A stretch of 32,061 nucleotides of DNA from Agathobacter sp. (lineage in GTDB: Bacteria > Bacillota > Clostridia > Lachnospirales > Lachnospiraceae), in assembly GCA_017623935.1 (NCBI GenBank), contig JAGAOC010000003.1, positions 1 through 32,061 on the forward strand, written 5' to 3'. Made by a program: the position numbers and the translations under genes. This document shows, in pieces, positions 24,006 to 30,975 of the stretch. The notes beneath the pieces were generated by a model. The model was not told the DNA's origin. It searched no databases and saw only the letters and a program-made list of their open reading frames with translations. Within the stretch, counting starts at the first letter, position 1. Each line of letters starts with the position of its first letter.

Positions 24006-24032
24006 CCAGGAAATTCCAGAGGAATTTCCTGG
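24006..24032. repeat. Perfect 12-bp inverted repeat
   Basis: The arms ccaggaaattcc (24006-24017) and ggaatttcctgg (24021-24032) are perfect complements around a 3-base loop. No T-tract follows on either strand, so it is not a plain terminator. It lies between the etfA terminator and the promoter region of the EIIC-EAL gene. Confidence 0.7.
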
Positions 24033-24039
24033 CACACGC

Positions 24040-24070
24040 AAAAAAAGGCATGACCCACTGGGTCATGCCT
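24040..24070 (-). terminator. Terminator of the butyrate operon
   Basis: On the minus strand AGGCATGACCCA pairs with TGGGTCATGCCT and is followed by TTTTTTT. It starts 16 bases after the etfA stop and ends the thl-hbd-bcd-etfB-etfA transcript. Confidence 0.95.
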
Positions 24071-24086
24071 CTTGATTCAGCAATGA

Positions 24087-25127
24087 TTATTTGCCAAGTT
24101 CTGCTTTTAATGCTGCTGTTAAAGCTGGAACTACTTTATTTAAGTCTCCAACGATACCGTAATCAGCTACATCAAAGATTGGAGCATCTTCATCTTTATT
24201 GATCGCAATGATAAGATCAGATTCTTCCATACCTGCAACGTGCTGGATCGCTCCAGAAATACCAATTGCGAAGTATACGTTTGGACGAACTGTTTTACCA
24301 GTCTGTCCTACCTGGTAATCTACTGGTAACCAACCGTTTTCTACAACGGCACGAGAACAGCTTACCATTCCGCCTAACACGTCAGCAAGTTCTTTGATCA
24401 TCTCAAAGTTCTCTTTGCTTCCAACTCCACGTCCACCAGATACTAAGATCTTAGCGTCCATGATGTTCTCTACGGAGCCAACTGCTTTTACTACGTTTAA
24501 GATTTCAACATATCTGTTGTTTGGAGTAAATCCTGGATTGTATTCAATCACTTCTGCTTTTCTTCCAGCTTCTTTAGGAAGTTTCTGCATAACACCTGGA
24601 CGAACAGTTGCCATCTGTGGGCGGTTGTCAGGACAAGCGATTGTTGCGATTGTATTTCCACCGAATGCTGGACGAGTCATCAGTAACTGATTGTGTTTCT
24701 GTTCCTGTCCTGCTACTGGATTCAGTGGGAAATCACCGATCTCAAGTACTGTACAGTCAGCTGTAAGACCAGTTGCTACTCTTGCAGAAACTGTTGGTCC
24801 TAAATCACGACCGATAGCTGTTGCACCTACTAACATGATTTCTGGTTTGTATTCATTGATTACAGAAGCTAATGCATGAGCATATGGCTCAGTTCTGTAT
24901 GTCTCTAATTCTGGATCATCCACAACGATTACTTTGTCTGCGCCGTATTCAGCTAATTCATCAACTAATCCTTTTACGTTAGATCCAAGAAGTACTGCTG
25001 TTACATCAGTATTTAAATCTGCAGCTAATTCTTTCGCTTTTCCGATTAATTCAAAAGCGATTGAGCTGATTTCATTGTCTACCTGCTGTGCGTAGATATA
25101 TACGCCCTTATATTCTTCTAAACCCAT
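24087..25127 (-). CDS. etfA: Electron transfer flavoprotein alpha subunit
   Basis: The start at 25127 (MGLEEYKG) is preceded by GGTGA; a GTG four codons earlier is less likely. The 346-residue protein has the N-terminal alpha/beta domain (VYIYAQQ, VTAVLLGS, GADKVIVVDD, LVGATAIGRDLGPTVSAR) and the C-terminal FAD-binding domain. The latter carries ILVSGGRGVGSKENF, VGQTGKTVRPNVYFAIGISGAIQH and DLIIAINKDEDAPIFDVADYGIVGD. With EtfB and Bcd it should form the complex that uses NADH to reduce crotonyl-CoA and ferredoxin together. It is the last gene of the operon, 28 bases after etfB. Confidence 0.96.
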   Translation of the reverse strand: MGLEEYKGVYIYAQQVDNEISSIAFELIGKAKELAADLNTDVTAVLLGSNVKGLVDELAEYGADKVIVVDDPELETYRTEPYAHALASVINEYKPEIMLVGATAIGRDLGPTVSARVATGLTADCTVLEIGDFPLNPVAGQEQKHNQLLMTRPAFGGNTIATIACPDNRPQMATVRPGVMQKLPKEAGRKAEVIEYNPGFTPNNRYVEILNVVKAVGSVENIMDAKILVSGGRGVGSKENFEMIKELADVLGGMVSCSRAVVENGWLPVDYQVGQTGKTVRPNVYFAIGISGAIQHVAGMEESDLIIAINKDEDAPIFDVADYGIVGDLNKVVPALTAALKAELGK

Positions 25128-25155
25128 TTTGTTCACCACTTTTCTTAATATAATA

Positions 25156-25938
25156 TTAGATTACGTGTTTCTCTTTTAACTTATCCATTAAATATGTAAC
25201 GGATTCTGCTGCGTCAAGTGTTACTTTCTCGCCAGCACCTTTACGAACTTTATCAGATGCTTTTGCAATCTTGGTAGGAGATCCCTTTAATCCAAGGTTA
25301 GAATCATCAACATCCTTTAAGTCTGCTCTGCCCCAAACGGTAACTTCTTTGTCATATGCATCGAAGATTCCACCTGGAGTCATGTATCTTGGCTCGTTTA
25401 ATTCAGAAAGTGCTGTGATCAGACATGGCATCTGAGCTTTTACTTCATGATATCTGTCTTCATACTGACGTTTAACGATTACAGAATTTCCATCAACCTT
25501 AATGTCTTCAGCATAAGAGATTACTGGAAGTCCAAGATGTTCCGCGATCTGTGGTCCTACCTGAGCGGTATCACCGTCGATAGCCTGACGTCCTGTGATG
25601 ATCAGATCATAATCAATATTTCTTAATGCACCAGCGATTGTTGTAGAAGTTGCCCATGTATCAGCTCCTCCTAAAACTCTGTCAGTAACAAGGATTGCAT
25701 TGTCTGCACCCATTGCTAATGCTTCACGAAGTACATCATCAGCTTTTGGAAGACCCATTGTAAGAACGGTTACTTCTGCGCCGATTTCGTCTTTAATTCT
25801 AAGTGCTGCTTCAAGACCAGCTTTATCGTCTGGGTTCATGATTGCAAGCATAGCTGCTCTATCAAGAGTTCCGTCTGGGTTGAACTTAACGCCGCCCTTT
25901 GTATCAGGAACCTGTTTAATACATACTACGATTTTCAT
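25156..25938 (-). CDS. etfB: Electron transfer flavoprotein beta subunit
   Basis: The start at 25938 (MKIVVCIKQVPD) follows AAGGAG by nine bases; the longer frame runs back into bcd and is rejected. The 260-residue protein carries the EtfB signature VLREALAMGADNAILV and the GRQAIDGDTAQVGPQIAEHLGLP segment typical of bifurcating Etf, which binds a second FAD. The C-terminal tail ends in LKEKHVI. Its genetic position with bcd and etfA fits the butyryl-CoA dehydrogenase/Etf complex. It begins 40 bases after the bcd stop. Confidence 0.96.
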   Translation of the reverse strand: MKIVVCIKQVPDTKGGVKFNPDGTLDRAAMLAIMNPDDKAGLEAALRIKDEIGAEVTVLTMGLPKADDVLREALAMGADNAILVTDRVLGGADTWATSTTIAGALRNIDYDLIITGRQAIDGDTAQVGPQIAEHLGLPVISYAEDIKVDGNSVIVKRQYEDRYHEVKAQMPCLITALSELNEPRYMTPGGIFDAYDKEVTVWGRADLKDVDDSNLGLKGSPTKIAKASDKVRKGAGEKVTLDAAESVTYLMDKLKEKHVI

Positions 25939-25978
25939 GTATTTGTTCTCCTTCATAATTTTTAATCTTGTATCGCGA

Positions 25979-27133
25979 CTATTTAAGAACTGCGCCAGAG
26001 ATAACCATACGCTGAACTTCTGAAGTTCCTTCGTAGATCTCTGTGATCTTAGCGTCACGCATCATACGCTCTACATCGTATTCTCTGATATATCCGTATC
26101 CACCGAATAACTGAACAACTTCTGTTGTTACAGCCATTGCTGTTTCAGCTGCGAATAATTTAGCTTTAGCTGCTTCTACAGAGTATACTTTCTGAGTAGC
26201 TTTAGCCATAGCTGCTTTGTAAACTAAAAGCTGAGCTGCTTCAATTCTTGTTGCCATATCAGCAAGTTTGAACTGAGTATTCTGCTGAGCTGCGATAGAA
26301 CGTCCGAACTGTTTTCTTTCTTTTGTATAAGCAACTGCTCTCTCGAAAGCACCTTCTGCAATACCAAGTGCCTGAGCTGCGATACCGATACGTCCACCAT
26401 CAAGAGTGTGCATAGCGATTGGGAATCCTTTTCCTTCTGGTCCGAGAAGGTTTTCCTTTGGAATTCTGCAATCTTCAAAGATTAATTCATATGTAGAAGA
26501 TCCGCGGATACCCATTTTCTTTTCTTTTGTTCCGAAGGAGAATCCTGGAGCATCTTTGTCTACGATAAATGCAGAGAAGTTCTTTTTCTTTCTGCCTCTC
26601 TTATCTTCTACAACGCTTGTGATAGCGATTACGATATAAACGTCTGCAACTTTACCATTGGTAATGAAACATTTAGATCCGTTTAATACCCATTCGTCAC
26701 CATCTAATACAGCTTTTGTCTGAGCTCCCTGAGCATCAGTACCAGCACCTGGCTCTGTTAATGCGAAAGCACCTAACTTCTCGCCAGTAGCAAGTGGTCT
26801 AACATATTTCTGTTTCTGTTCTTCTGTTCCGTAGGTTAAGATTGGATCTACGCAAAGAGAAGTATGTGCGGAAACAACAACACCTGTTGTAGCGCAAACT
26901 TTAGATAACTCTTCAACACACATTGTGTATGTTAAAGGATCACAGCCCTGTCCGCCATATTCCTTTGGAACTGGGATTCCCATGAATCCGTATTTCTGCA
27001 TCTTCTTAACTGTTTCCATAGGAAACTCTTCTGTTTCGTCAGTTTCCTGTGCAAGCGGTTTTACTTCTGTTTCCGCAAACTCTTTGAAGAGGTTACGGGC
27101 CATCTCATGTTTTTTGTCTAAAGTAAAATCCAT
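25979..27133 (-). CDS. bcd: Butyryl-CoA dehydrogenase (acyl-CoA dehydrogenase)
   Basis: The start at 27133 (MDFTLDKK) follows GGAGG by nine bases. The 384-residue flavoprotein has the short-chain acyl-CoA dehydrogenase fold. The FAD/substrate loop [16 protein letters not shown], the [10 protein letters not shown] segment, [13 protein letters not shown], the [23 protein letters not shown] helix region and the catalytic Glu in IYEGTSEVQ are all present. In this operon it reduces crotonyl-CoA to butyryl-CoA with EtfAB. A hairpin lies between it and hbd. Confidence 0.95.
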   Translation of the reverse strand: MDFTLDKKHEMARNLFKEFAETEVKPLAQETDETEEFPMETVKKMQKYGFMGIPVPKEYGGQGCDPLTYTMCVEELSKVCATTGVVVSAHTSLCVDPILTYGTEEQKQKYVRPLATGEKLGAFALTEPGAGTDAQGAQTKAVLDGDEWVLNGSKCFITNGKVADVYIVIAITSVVEDKRGRKKKNFSAFIVDKDAPGFSFGTKEKKMGIRGSSTYELIFEDCRIPKENLLGPEGKGFPIAMHTLDGGRIGIAAQALGIAEGAFERAVAYTKERKQFGRSIAAQQNTQFKLADMATRIEAAQLLVYKAAMAKATQKVYSVEAAKAKLFAAETAMAVTTEVVQLFGGYGYIREYDVERMMRDAKITEIYEGTSEVQRMVISGAVLK

Positions 27134-27192
27134 GATATAATCCTCCAAATTGATTGTTTTATTTTTTATAAATGATACCTTCAAACGAATTT

Positions 27193-27224
27193 AGCAATAC
27201 ATTCCCCAAAGGGAACGTATTGCT
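27193..27224 (-). other. Intercistronic hairpin, hbd-bcd
   Basis: Arms agcaatacattccc (27193-27206) and gggaacgtattgct (27211-27224) form a 14-bp stem around CAAA. In the minus-strand RNA the only non-Watson-Crick pair is G-U, a pattern expected of an RNA structure. No T-tract follows, so it is unlikely to terminate. A role in transcript processing or protection is inferred. Confidence 0.75.
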
Positions 27225-27244
27225 CAAATTACTTTTCAGGTTTC

Positions 27245-28084
27245 TTATTTAGAATAATCGTAGAATCCGATTCCTGTCTTACGTCCTAATTTGCCAGCAC
27301 GTACCATCTTCTTAAGAAGTGGATGTGGACGATACTTAGGATCTCCTGTCTCATCATATAATACGTTCATGATTGCAAGACAGATATCAAGACCAACTAA
27401 ATCACCTAACTCTAATGGTCCCATTGGATGGTTAGCACCAAGTTTCATAGCTGTGTCAACACCTTCAACAGTTGCAACACCGTCTGCTACGATTCCGATA
27501 CCTTCGTTGATCATTGGGATTAAGATTCTGTTTACTACGAAACCAGCAGCTTCATTAACTTCTACTGGAGTCTTTCCGATCTCTTTAGAGATCTCAACGA
27601 TCTTATCTCTTAATTCATCTGGTGTATTCTCACCTTTGATAACCTCGATCAGTTTCATTACAGGTGCTGGATTGAAGAAATGCATACCGATAACTGGTCT
27701 GTCAAGTCCTGCTCCGATCTCTGTAATAGAAAGGGAAGAAGTATTTGTTGCGAACATACAGGTAGATGGAACGATGTCCTGTAACTCTTTGAATGTCTGT
27801 TTCTTAATATCCATAACTTCAAGAGCTGCTTCTACAACTAAATCTGCATCTGTACAGATATTCTTAACACCTGTTGTGATCTTGTTCAGGATCTTGTCTG
27901 CATCTTCCTGAGCCATTTTGCCTTTTTCTACTCTTTTTGCAAAGCCTTTTGCAATTCTAGCTTTACCATTTGCAGCAAATTCTTCGTTAATATCACACAG
28001 ATATACTTCATATCCTTCTGTCTGCGCAAATGCCTGTGCGATTCCGGAACCCATTGTTCCTGCACCAATTACACCAACCTTCAT
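27245..28084 (-). CDS. hbd: 3-hydroxybutyryl-CoA dehydrogenase
   Basis: The 279-residue enzyme reduces acetoacetyl-CoA to 3-hydroxybutyryl-CoA with NAD(P)H. The Rossmann motif [14 protein letters not shown] is at the N terminus. [11 protein letters not shown], the catalytic-His segment [16 protein letters not shown], the [17 protein letters not shown] segment and the C-terminal [18 protein letters not shown] are all standard. Length is typical. The ATG follows AGGAGG. It is the second gene of the operon, and in many butyrate-forming clusters a crotonase gene would stand between it and thl; here there is only a hairpin. Confidence 0.96.
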   Translation of the reverse strand: MKVGVIGAGTMGSGIAQAFAQTEGYEVYLCDINEEFAANGKARIAKGFAKRVEKGKMAQEDADKILNKITTGVKNICTDADLVVEAALEVMDIKKQTFKELQDIVPSTCMFATNTSSLSITEIGAGLDRPVIGMHFFNPAPVMKLIEVIKGENTPDELRDKIVEISKEIGKTPVEVNEAAGFVVNRILIPMINEGIGIVADGVATVEGVDTAMKLGANHPMGPLELGDLVGLDICLAIMNVLYDETGDPKYRPHPLLKKMVRAGKLGRKTGIGFYDYSK

Positions 28085-28118
28085 TATTAGATCCTCCTGA
28101 TAAATTTTATTATTTTTA

Positions 28119-28149
28119 GAACGAACAGCAGCTTTTCCGCTGTCCGTTC
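28119..28149 (-). other. Intercistronic hairpin, thl-hbd
   Basis: Arms gaacgaacagc (28119-28129) and gctgtccgttc (28139-28149) form an 11-bp stem with a 9-base loop; the single mismatch in DNA becomes G-U in the minus-strand RNA. A smaller 7-bp hairpin, attctat-gta-atagaat (28154-28170), precedes it in the transcript. No T-tract follows, so termination is unlikely. Confidence 0.72.
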
Positions 28150-28189
28150 ATGGATTCTATGTAATAGAATAATGACAACTCAGTTCGGA

Positions 28190-29374
28190 TTAGTACTTCT
28201 CAACGATTGTAGAGCAGCCCATTCCACCACCGATACATAATGTAGCAAGTCCGCGGTTAGCTCCGCTCTTCTGCATCTCATGTAATAAGGTAACAAGGAT
28301 ACGGCATCCGGATGCTCCTACTGGATGTCCAAGAGCGATTGCTCCACCGTTAACATTAACTTTGGACATATCGAAGTTCAAGTCTCTTGCAACTGCGATA
28401 GACTGAGCAGCAAATGCTTCGTTTGCTTCGATCAGATCGATATCATCAATTGTAAGTCCTGTTCTCTCTAATACTTTTCTTGTAGAAGCTACAGGTCCAA
28501 CACCCATGATCTCTGGCTCTACTCCGCCAAGTGCTCCTGCTACCCATGTTGCCATTGGAGTAACACCGAGTTCTTTTGCTTTCTCTTCGCTCATTACAAC
28601 GATTGCTGCTGCACCATCGTTGATACCAGAAGCGTTACCAGCTGTGATAAGTCCGCCTTCTTTTCCAGAGCAGCATTTTAATTTAGCTAAAGACTCAACT
28701 GTTGTACCAGCTCTTGGTCCTTCATCAGTTGCGAAATCTACGATATCTTTCTTAACTTTAACTGGTACTGGAACGATCTCATCGTTGAATTTGCCTGCAG
28801 CGATCGCAGCTTCGCATTTCTGCTGGCTGTTTGCTGAGAACTCGTCTAATTCTTCACGAGTGATTCCGTATTTATCACATACGTTCTCAGCTGTGATCAT
28901 CATATGGTAGTGATTGAATGCATCTGTTAATGCATCGTTAACCATAGTATCGATGATTGTTGCGTTGTTCATACGGTATCCGAAACGAGCTTTTGTCATA
29001 GCATATGGAGCCATAGACATGTTCTCCATACCACCTGCTACTACGATATCAGCCTGTCCAGCAAGGATCTGTGTAGCTGCTTCGTTTACACATTTCAGAC
29101 CAGAACCACAAACTACATTCAGAGTAACTGCTGGTACTTCGATTGGTAAACCAGCTTTGATAGATGCCTGACGAGCAACGTTCTGTCCCTGTGCAGCCTG
29201 GATTACGCATCCCATTAATACTTCATCAACCATCTCAGGCTTAACACCTGCTCTGTTTAATGCTTCTTTAATAACGATTGCACCAAGATCTGCAGCTGGA
29301 GTATTGCTTAATGCTCCGCCCATTCTGCCGATTGCAGTACGGCAAGCGCCTGCTAAAACAACTTTCTTTGCCAT
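28190..29374 (-). CDS. thlA: Acetyl-CoA C-acetyltransferase (thiolase)
   Basis: The 394-residue enzyme joins two acetyl-CoA into acetoacetyl-CoA, the entry to the butyrate route. It has the acyl-enzyme Cys in [26 protein letters not shown], the [13 protein letters not shown] segment, the His motif [17 protein letters not shown] and the C-terminal active-site Cys in [13 protein letters not shown]. Length is normal. The ATG follows AAAGGAGAT. It is the first gene of the operon, with a promoter at 29440-29468 and a Rex-like operator between promoter and start. Confidence 0.97.
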   Translation of the reverse strand: MAKKVVLAGACRTAIGRMGGALSNTPAADLGAIVIKEALNRAGVKPEMVDEVLMGCVIQAAQGQNVARQASIKAGLPIEVPAVTLNVVCGSGLKCVNEAATQILAGQADIVVAGGMENMSMAPYAMTKARFGYRMNNATIIDTMVNDALTDAFNHYHMMITAENVCDKYGITREELDEFSANSQQKCEAAIAAGKFNDEIVPVPVKVKKDIVDFATDEGPRAGTTVESLAKLKCCSGKEGGLITAGNASGINDGAAAIVVMSEEKAKELGVTPMATWVAGALGGVEPEIMGVGPVASTRKVLERTGLTIDDIDLIEANEAFAAQSIAVARDLNFDMSKVNVNGGAIALGHPVGASGCRILVTLLHEMQKSGANRGLATLCIGGGMGCSTIVEKY

Positions 29375-29416
29375 ATTCCTATCTCCTTTAAAATTTAATA
29401 TTGTACAAATATATTG

Positions 29417-29434
29417 CTGTTAATTTTTTAACAA
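29417..29434 (-). promoter_or_regulatory. Rex-like operator
   Basis: On the minus strand the site reads TTGTTAAAAAATTAACAG, matching the Rex consensus TTGTTAAnnnnTTAACAA in all but the last base. It lies five bases downstream of the -10, over the expected transcription start. Rex is the NADH/NAD+-sensing repressor known to control butyrate genes in clostridia, so this would release the operon when NADH is high. Confidence 0.85.
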
Positions 29435-29439
29435 AGTCT

Positions 29440-29468
29440 ATTCTACCACAAATTGCTTATAAAATCAA
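29440..29468 (-). promoter_or_regulatory. thl operon promoter
   Basis: The minus strand has -35 TTGATT (29463-29468), a 17-base spacer and -10 TAGAAT (29440-29445) with a TGG extension. Transcription would start near 29433, inside the Rex-like operator. Confidence 0.85.
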
Positions 29469-29534
29469 TCAGTTTTCCTGTGATTTATACATTTTTCACA
29501 GATAATGATGTATTTTCTCAAAGACATACTTCTC

Positions 29535-30767
29535 TTAGTAAAATACCTGCTTTCCAATGATCGTTCCGTCGATCATTCCGTTATCCAGTCTAAAGTACAG
29601 CCAGTTGCCGGTAATGTTGCCAGCAAGCACTTCTTTGGCGGCTTTACGGCAGCTATCTGTGGTAAGTCCATTCTCTAAGACTAGGGCAAGCTTGCCGCTT
29701 CCTGCAGGAGAAAACTGGTTCTTCTGATAGATCACTTCAGTGATGGTATTCGGAAAATAACTGCTGTTGACTCGGTTTAACACTACACTTCCCACTGCCA
29801 GCTGAGAAACATAGGGTTCTCCTCCTGACTCACAGTAGATGATCGCTGCCAGCAGTTCTTCTTCTGAGACGGTAGCAGATACCGGCTTTCGATTGGCAGC
29901 TGCTTCTTCTTCCTGTTTCTTGATCTCCTCAAGGCGCGCTTGCTCTTTTAACTGGATTGCCTCTTCTCTGGCTCTTTTTTCTTCTAACTGCTTTTCATAG
30001 GCTTCCATTTTTGCGATCTGGTCTTTTAATTTCTGCTGTGCCGCTTCCTGTTCTTCCATGGAATTCTCATTCTCATCAAGCTGGCTGTTGGCAGTATCAA
30101 TCTTTTCTTTTGCTTCCTGAATAGATGACAGGATACTCTGCTCTTTTTCTTTTAAGGACTCTTTTGCCTCCTGTAAAGCAGTCGACTGCTGCTCCAATTC
30201 TTCCTTAGTCGCCACCACTTCTGCCAAAGTGTTCTGATAAGTGACTAACATTTCCCGATCATAGGAATTGATCTGGGCTATATATTCCAACCGGTTCAAA
30301 AATTCGGCAAAATTTCCCGCCTCAAATAACATGGTAAGGGGACTTTCCTTACTGTTTTCGTACATATACTGAATTCGCAGTTTCATGTCTTCATATTGGC
30401 GTTCTACCTGCTGTTCGGTCTCTTCCAACAAAAGAGTTGTCTCCTGAATTTCCAGTTCTAAGGTTTCTGTCTGACTCTGAATCTCTTCTAGAGAAGAAGA
30501 AAGATCATAGAGATTAGAGTTCAGATTTCCTAGAGAATTCTCCAGTTCTTTCTTGGCCTGTGATAATTCTTCGTTCTCTTTGGAAAGTTCCTGTTGTTTT
30601 TTCTTGATCGCTTCCTGCTGCTTTTTGATTTCTTCCTGTTGTTTTTGTATTTCCTGCTGTTCTTTCTTAATATCTTCCAGGGAAGTTGCCGATATATAAG
30701 TCGTAGAGAACAAAATTGCCGCAAAAGCAAATATTGCCAGGGCACCTTTGATTCTTTTTCTTATCAT
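29535..30767 (-). CDS. Coiled-coil cell wall hydrolase with SleB-type domain
   Basis: The 410-residue protein has a basic start and a hydrophobic signal segment (about 8-27) ending STTYISA, so it is exported. Residues about 30-285 form a long Glu/Gln/Lys coiled coil, beginning with short EEIKKQQ repeats. Near its middle, SPLTMLFEAGNFAEFLNRLEYI resembles the PcsB/EnvC-type coiled coil that FtsEX uses to control wall hydrolases. The C-terminal domain (about 295-410) matches the SleB/Hydrolase_2 family: IYCESGGEPYVSQLAVGSVV with its catalytic-type Glu, LNRVNSSYFPNTITEVIYQ and QFSP. SleB domains are lytic transglycosylases on peptidoglycan. The ATG follows AGAGGA. Confidence 0.88.
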   Translation of the reverse strand: MIRKRIKGALAIFAFAAILFSTTYISATSLEDIKKEQQEIQKQQEEIKKQQEAIKKKQQELSKENEELSQAKKELENSLGNLNSNLYDLSSSLEEIQSQTETLELEIQETTLLLEETEQQVERQYEDMKLRIQYMYENSKESPLTMLFEAGNFAEFLNRLEYIAQINSYDREMLVTYQNTLAEVVATKEELEQQSTALQEAKESLKEKEQSILSSIQEAKEKIDTANSQLDENENSMEEQEAAQQKLKDQIAKMEAYEKQLEEKRAREEAIQLKEQARLEEIKKQEEEAAANRKPVSATVSEEELLAAIIYCESGGEPYVSQLAVGSVVLNRVNSSYFPNTITEVIYQKNQFSPAGSGKLALVLENGLTTDSCRKAAKEVLAGNITGNWLYFRLDNGMIDGTIIGKQVFY

Positions 30768-30857
30768 AGGGTTCCTCTTCTTTCTGTAACACTGCGTTTC
30801 CTATGAAAATCCTTTTTTCGATAGGCTCGCTTTTTCGGGGAATCTTTTTTAACTTTT

Positions 30858-30886
30858 ATTTTATCAGATTGTTTTTCAACCTTCAA
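30858..30886 (-). promoter_or_regulatory. Promoter of the wall hydrolase gene
   Basis: The minus strand has -35 TTGAAG (30881-30886), a 17-base spacer and -10 TAAAAT (30858-30863). It overlaps the plus-strand promoter at 30869-30897 almost completely, so the two probably compete. Confidence 0.65.
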
Positions 30887-30897
30887 TATGTTATCAT
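30869..30897 (+). promoter_or_regulatory. Promoter of the HD-GYP-like gene
   Basis: The plus strand has -35 TTGTTT (30869-30874), a 17-base spacer and -10 TATCAT (30892-30897). The leader would be about 70 bases. It interlocks with the minus-strand promoter at 30858-30886. Confidence 0.6.
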
Positions 30898-30975
30898 ATT
30901 AGAAGATAATGCCAATAAGGCACAATTTTACTGAACTTATTTCGTGAATTTTTACTACATCAGGGGGGCATTGCT

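Noticed and set aside
27291-27911. 206-codon plus-strand frame opposite hbd
   Set aside because: It is a shadow of a well-conserved enzyme with strong codon bias, and it has no ribosome site.
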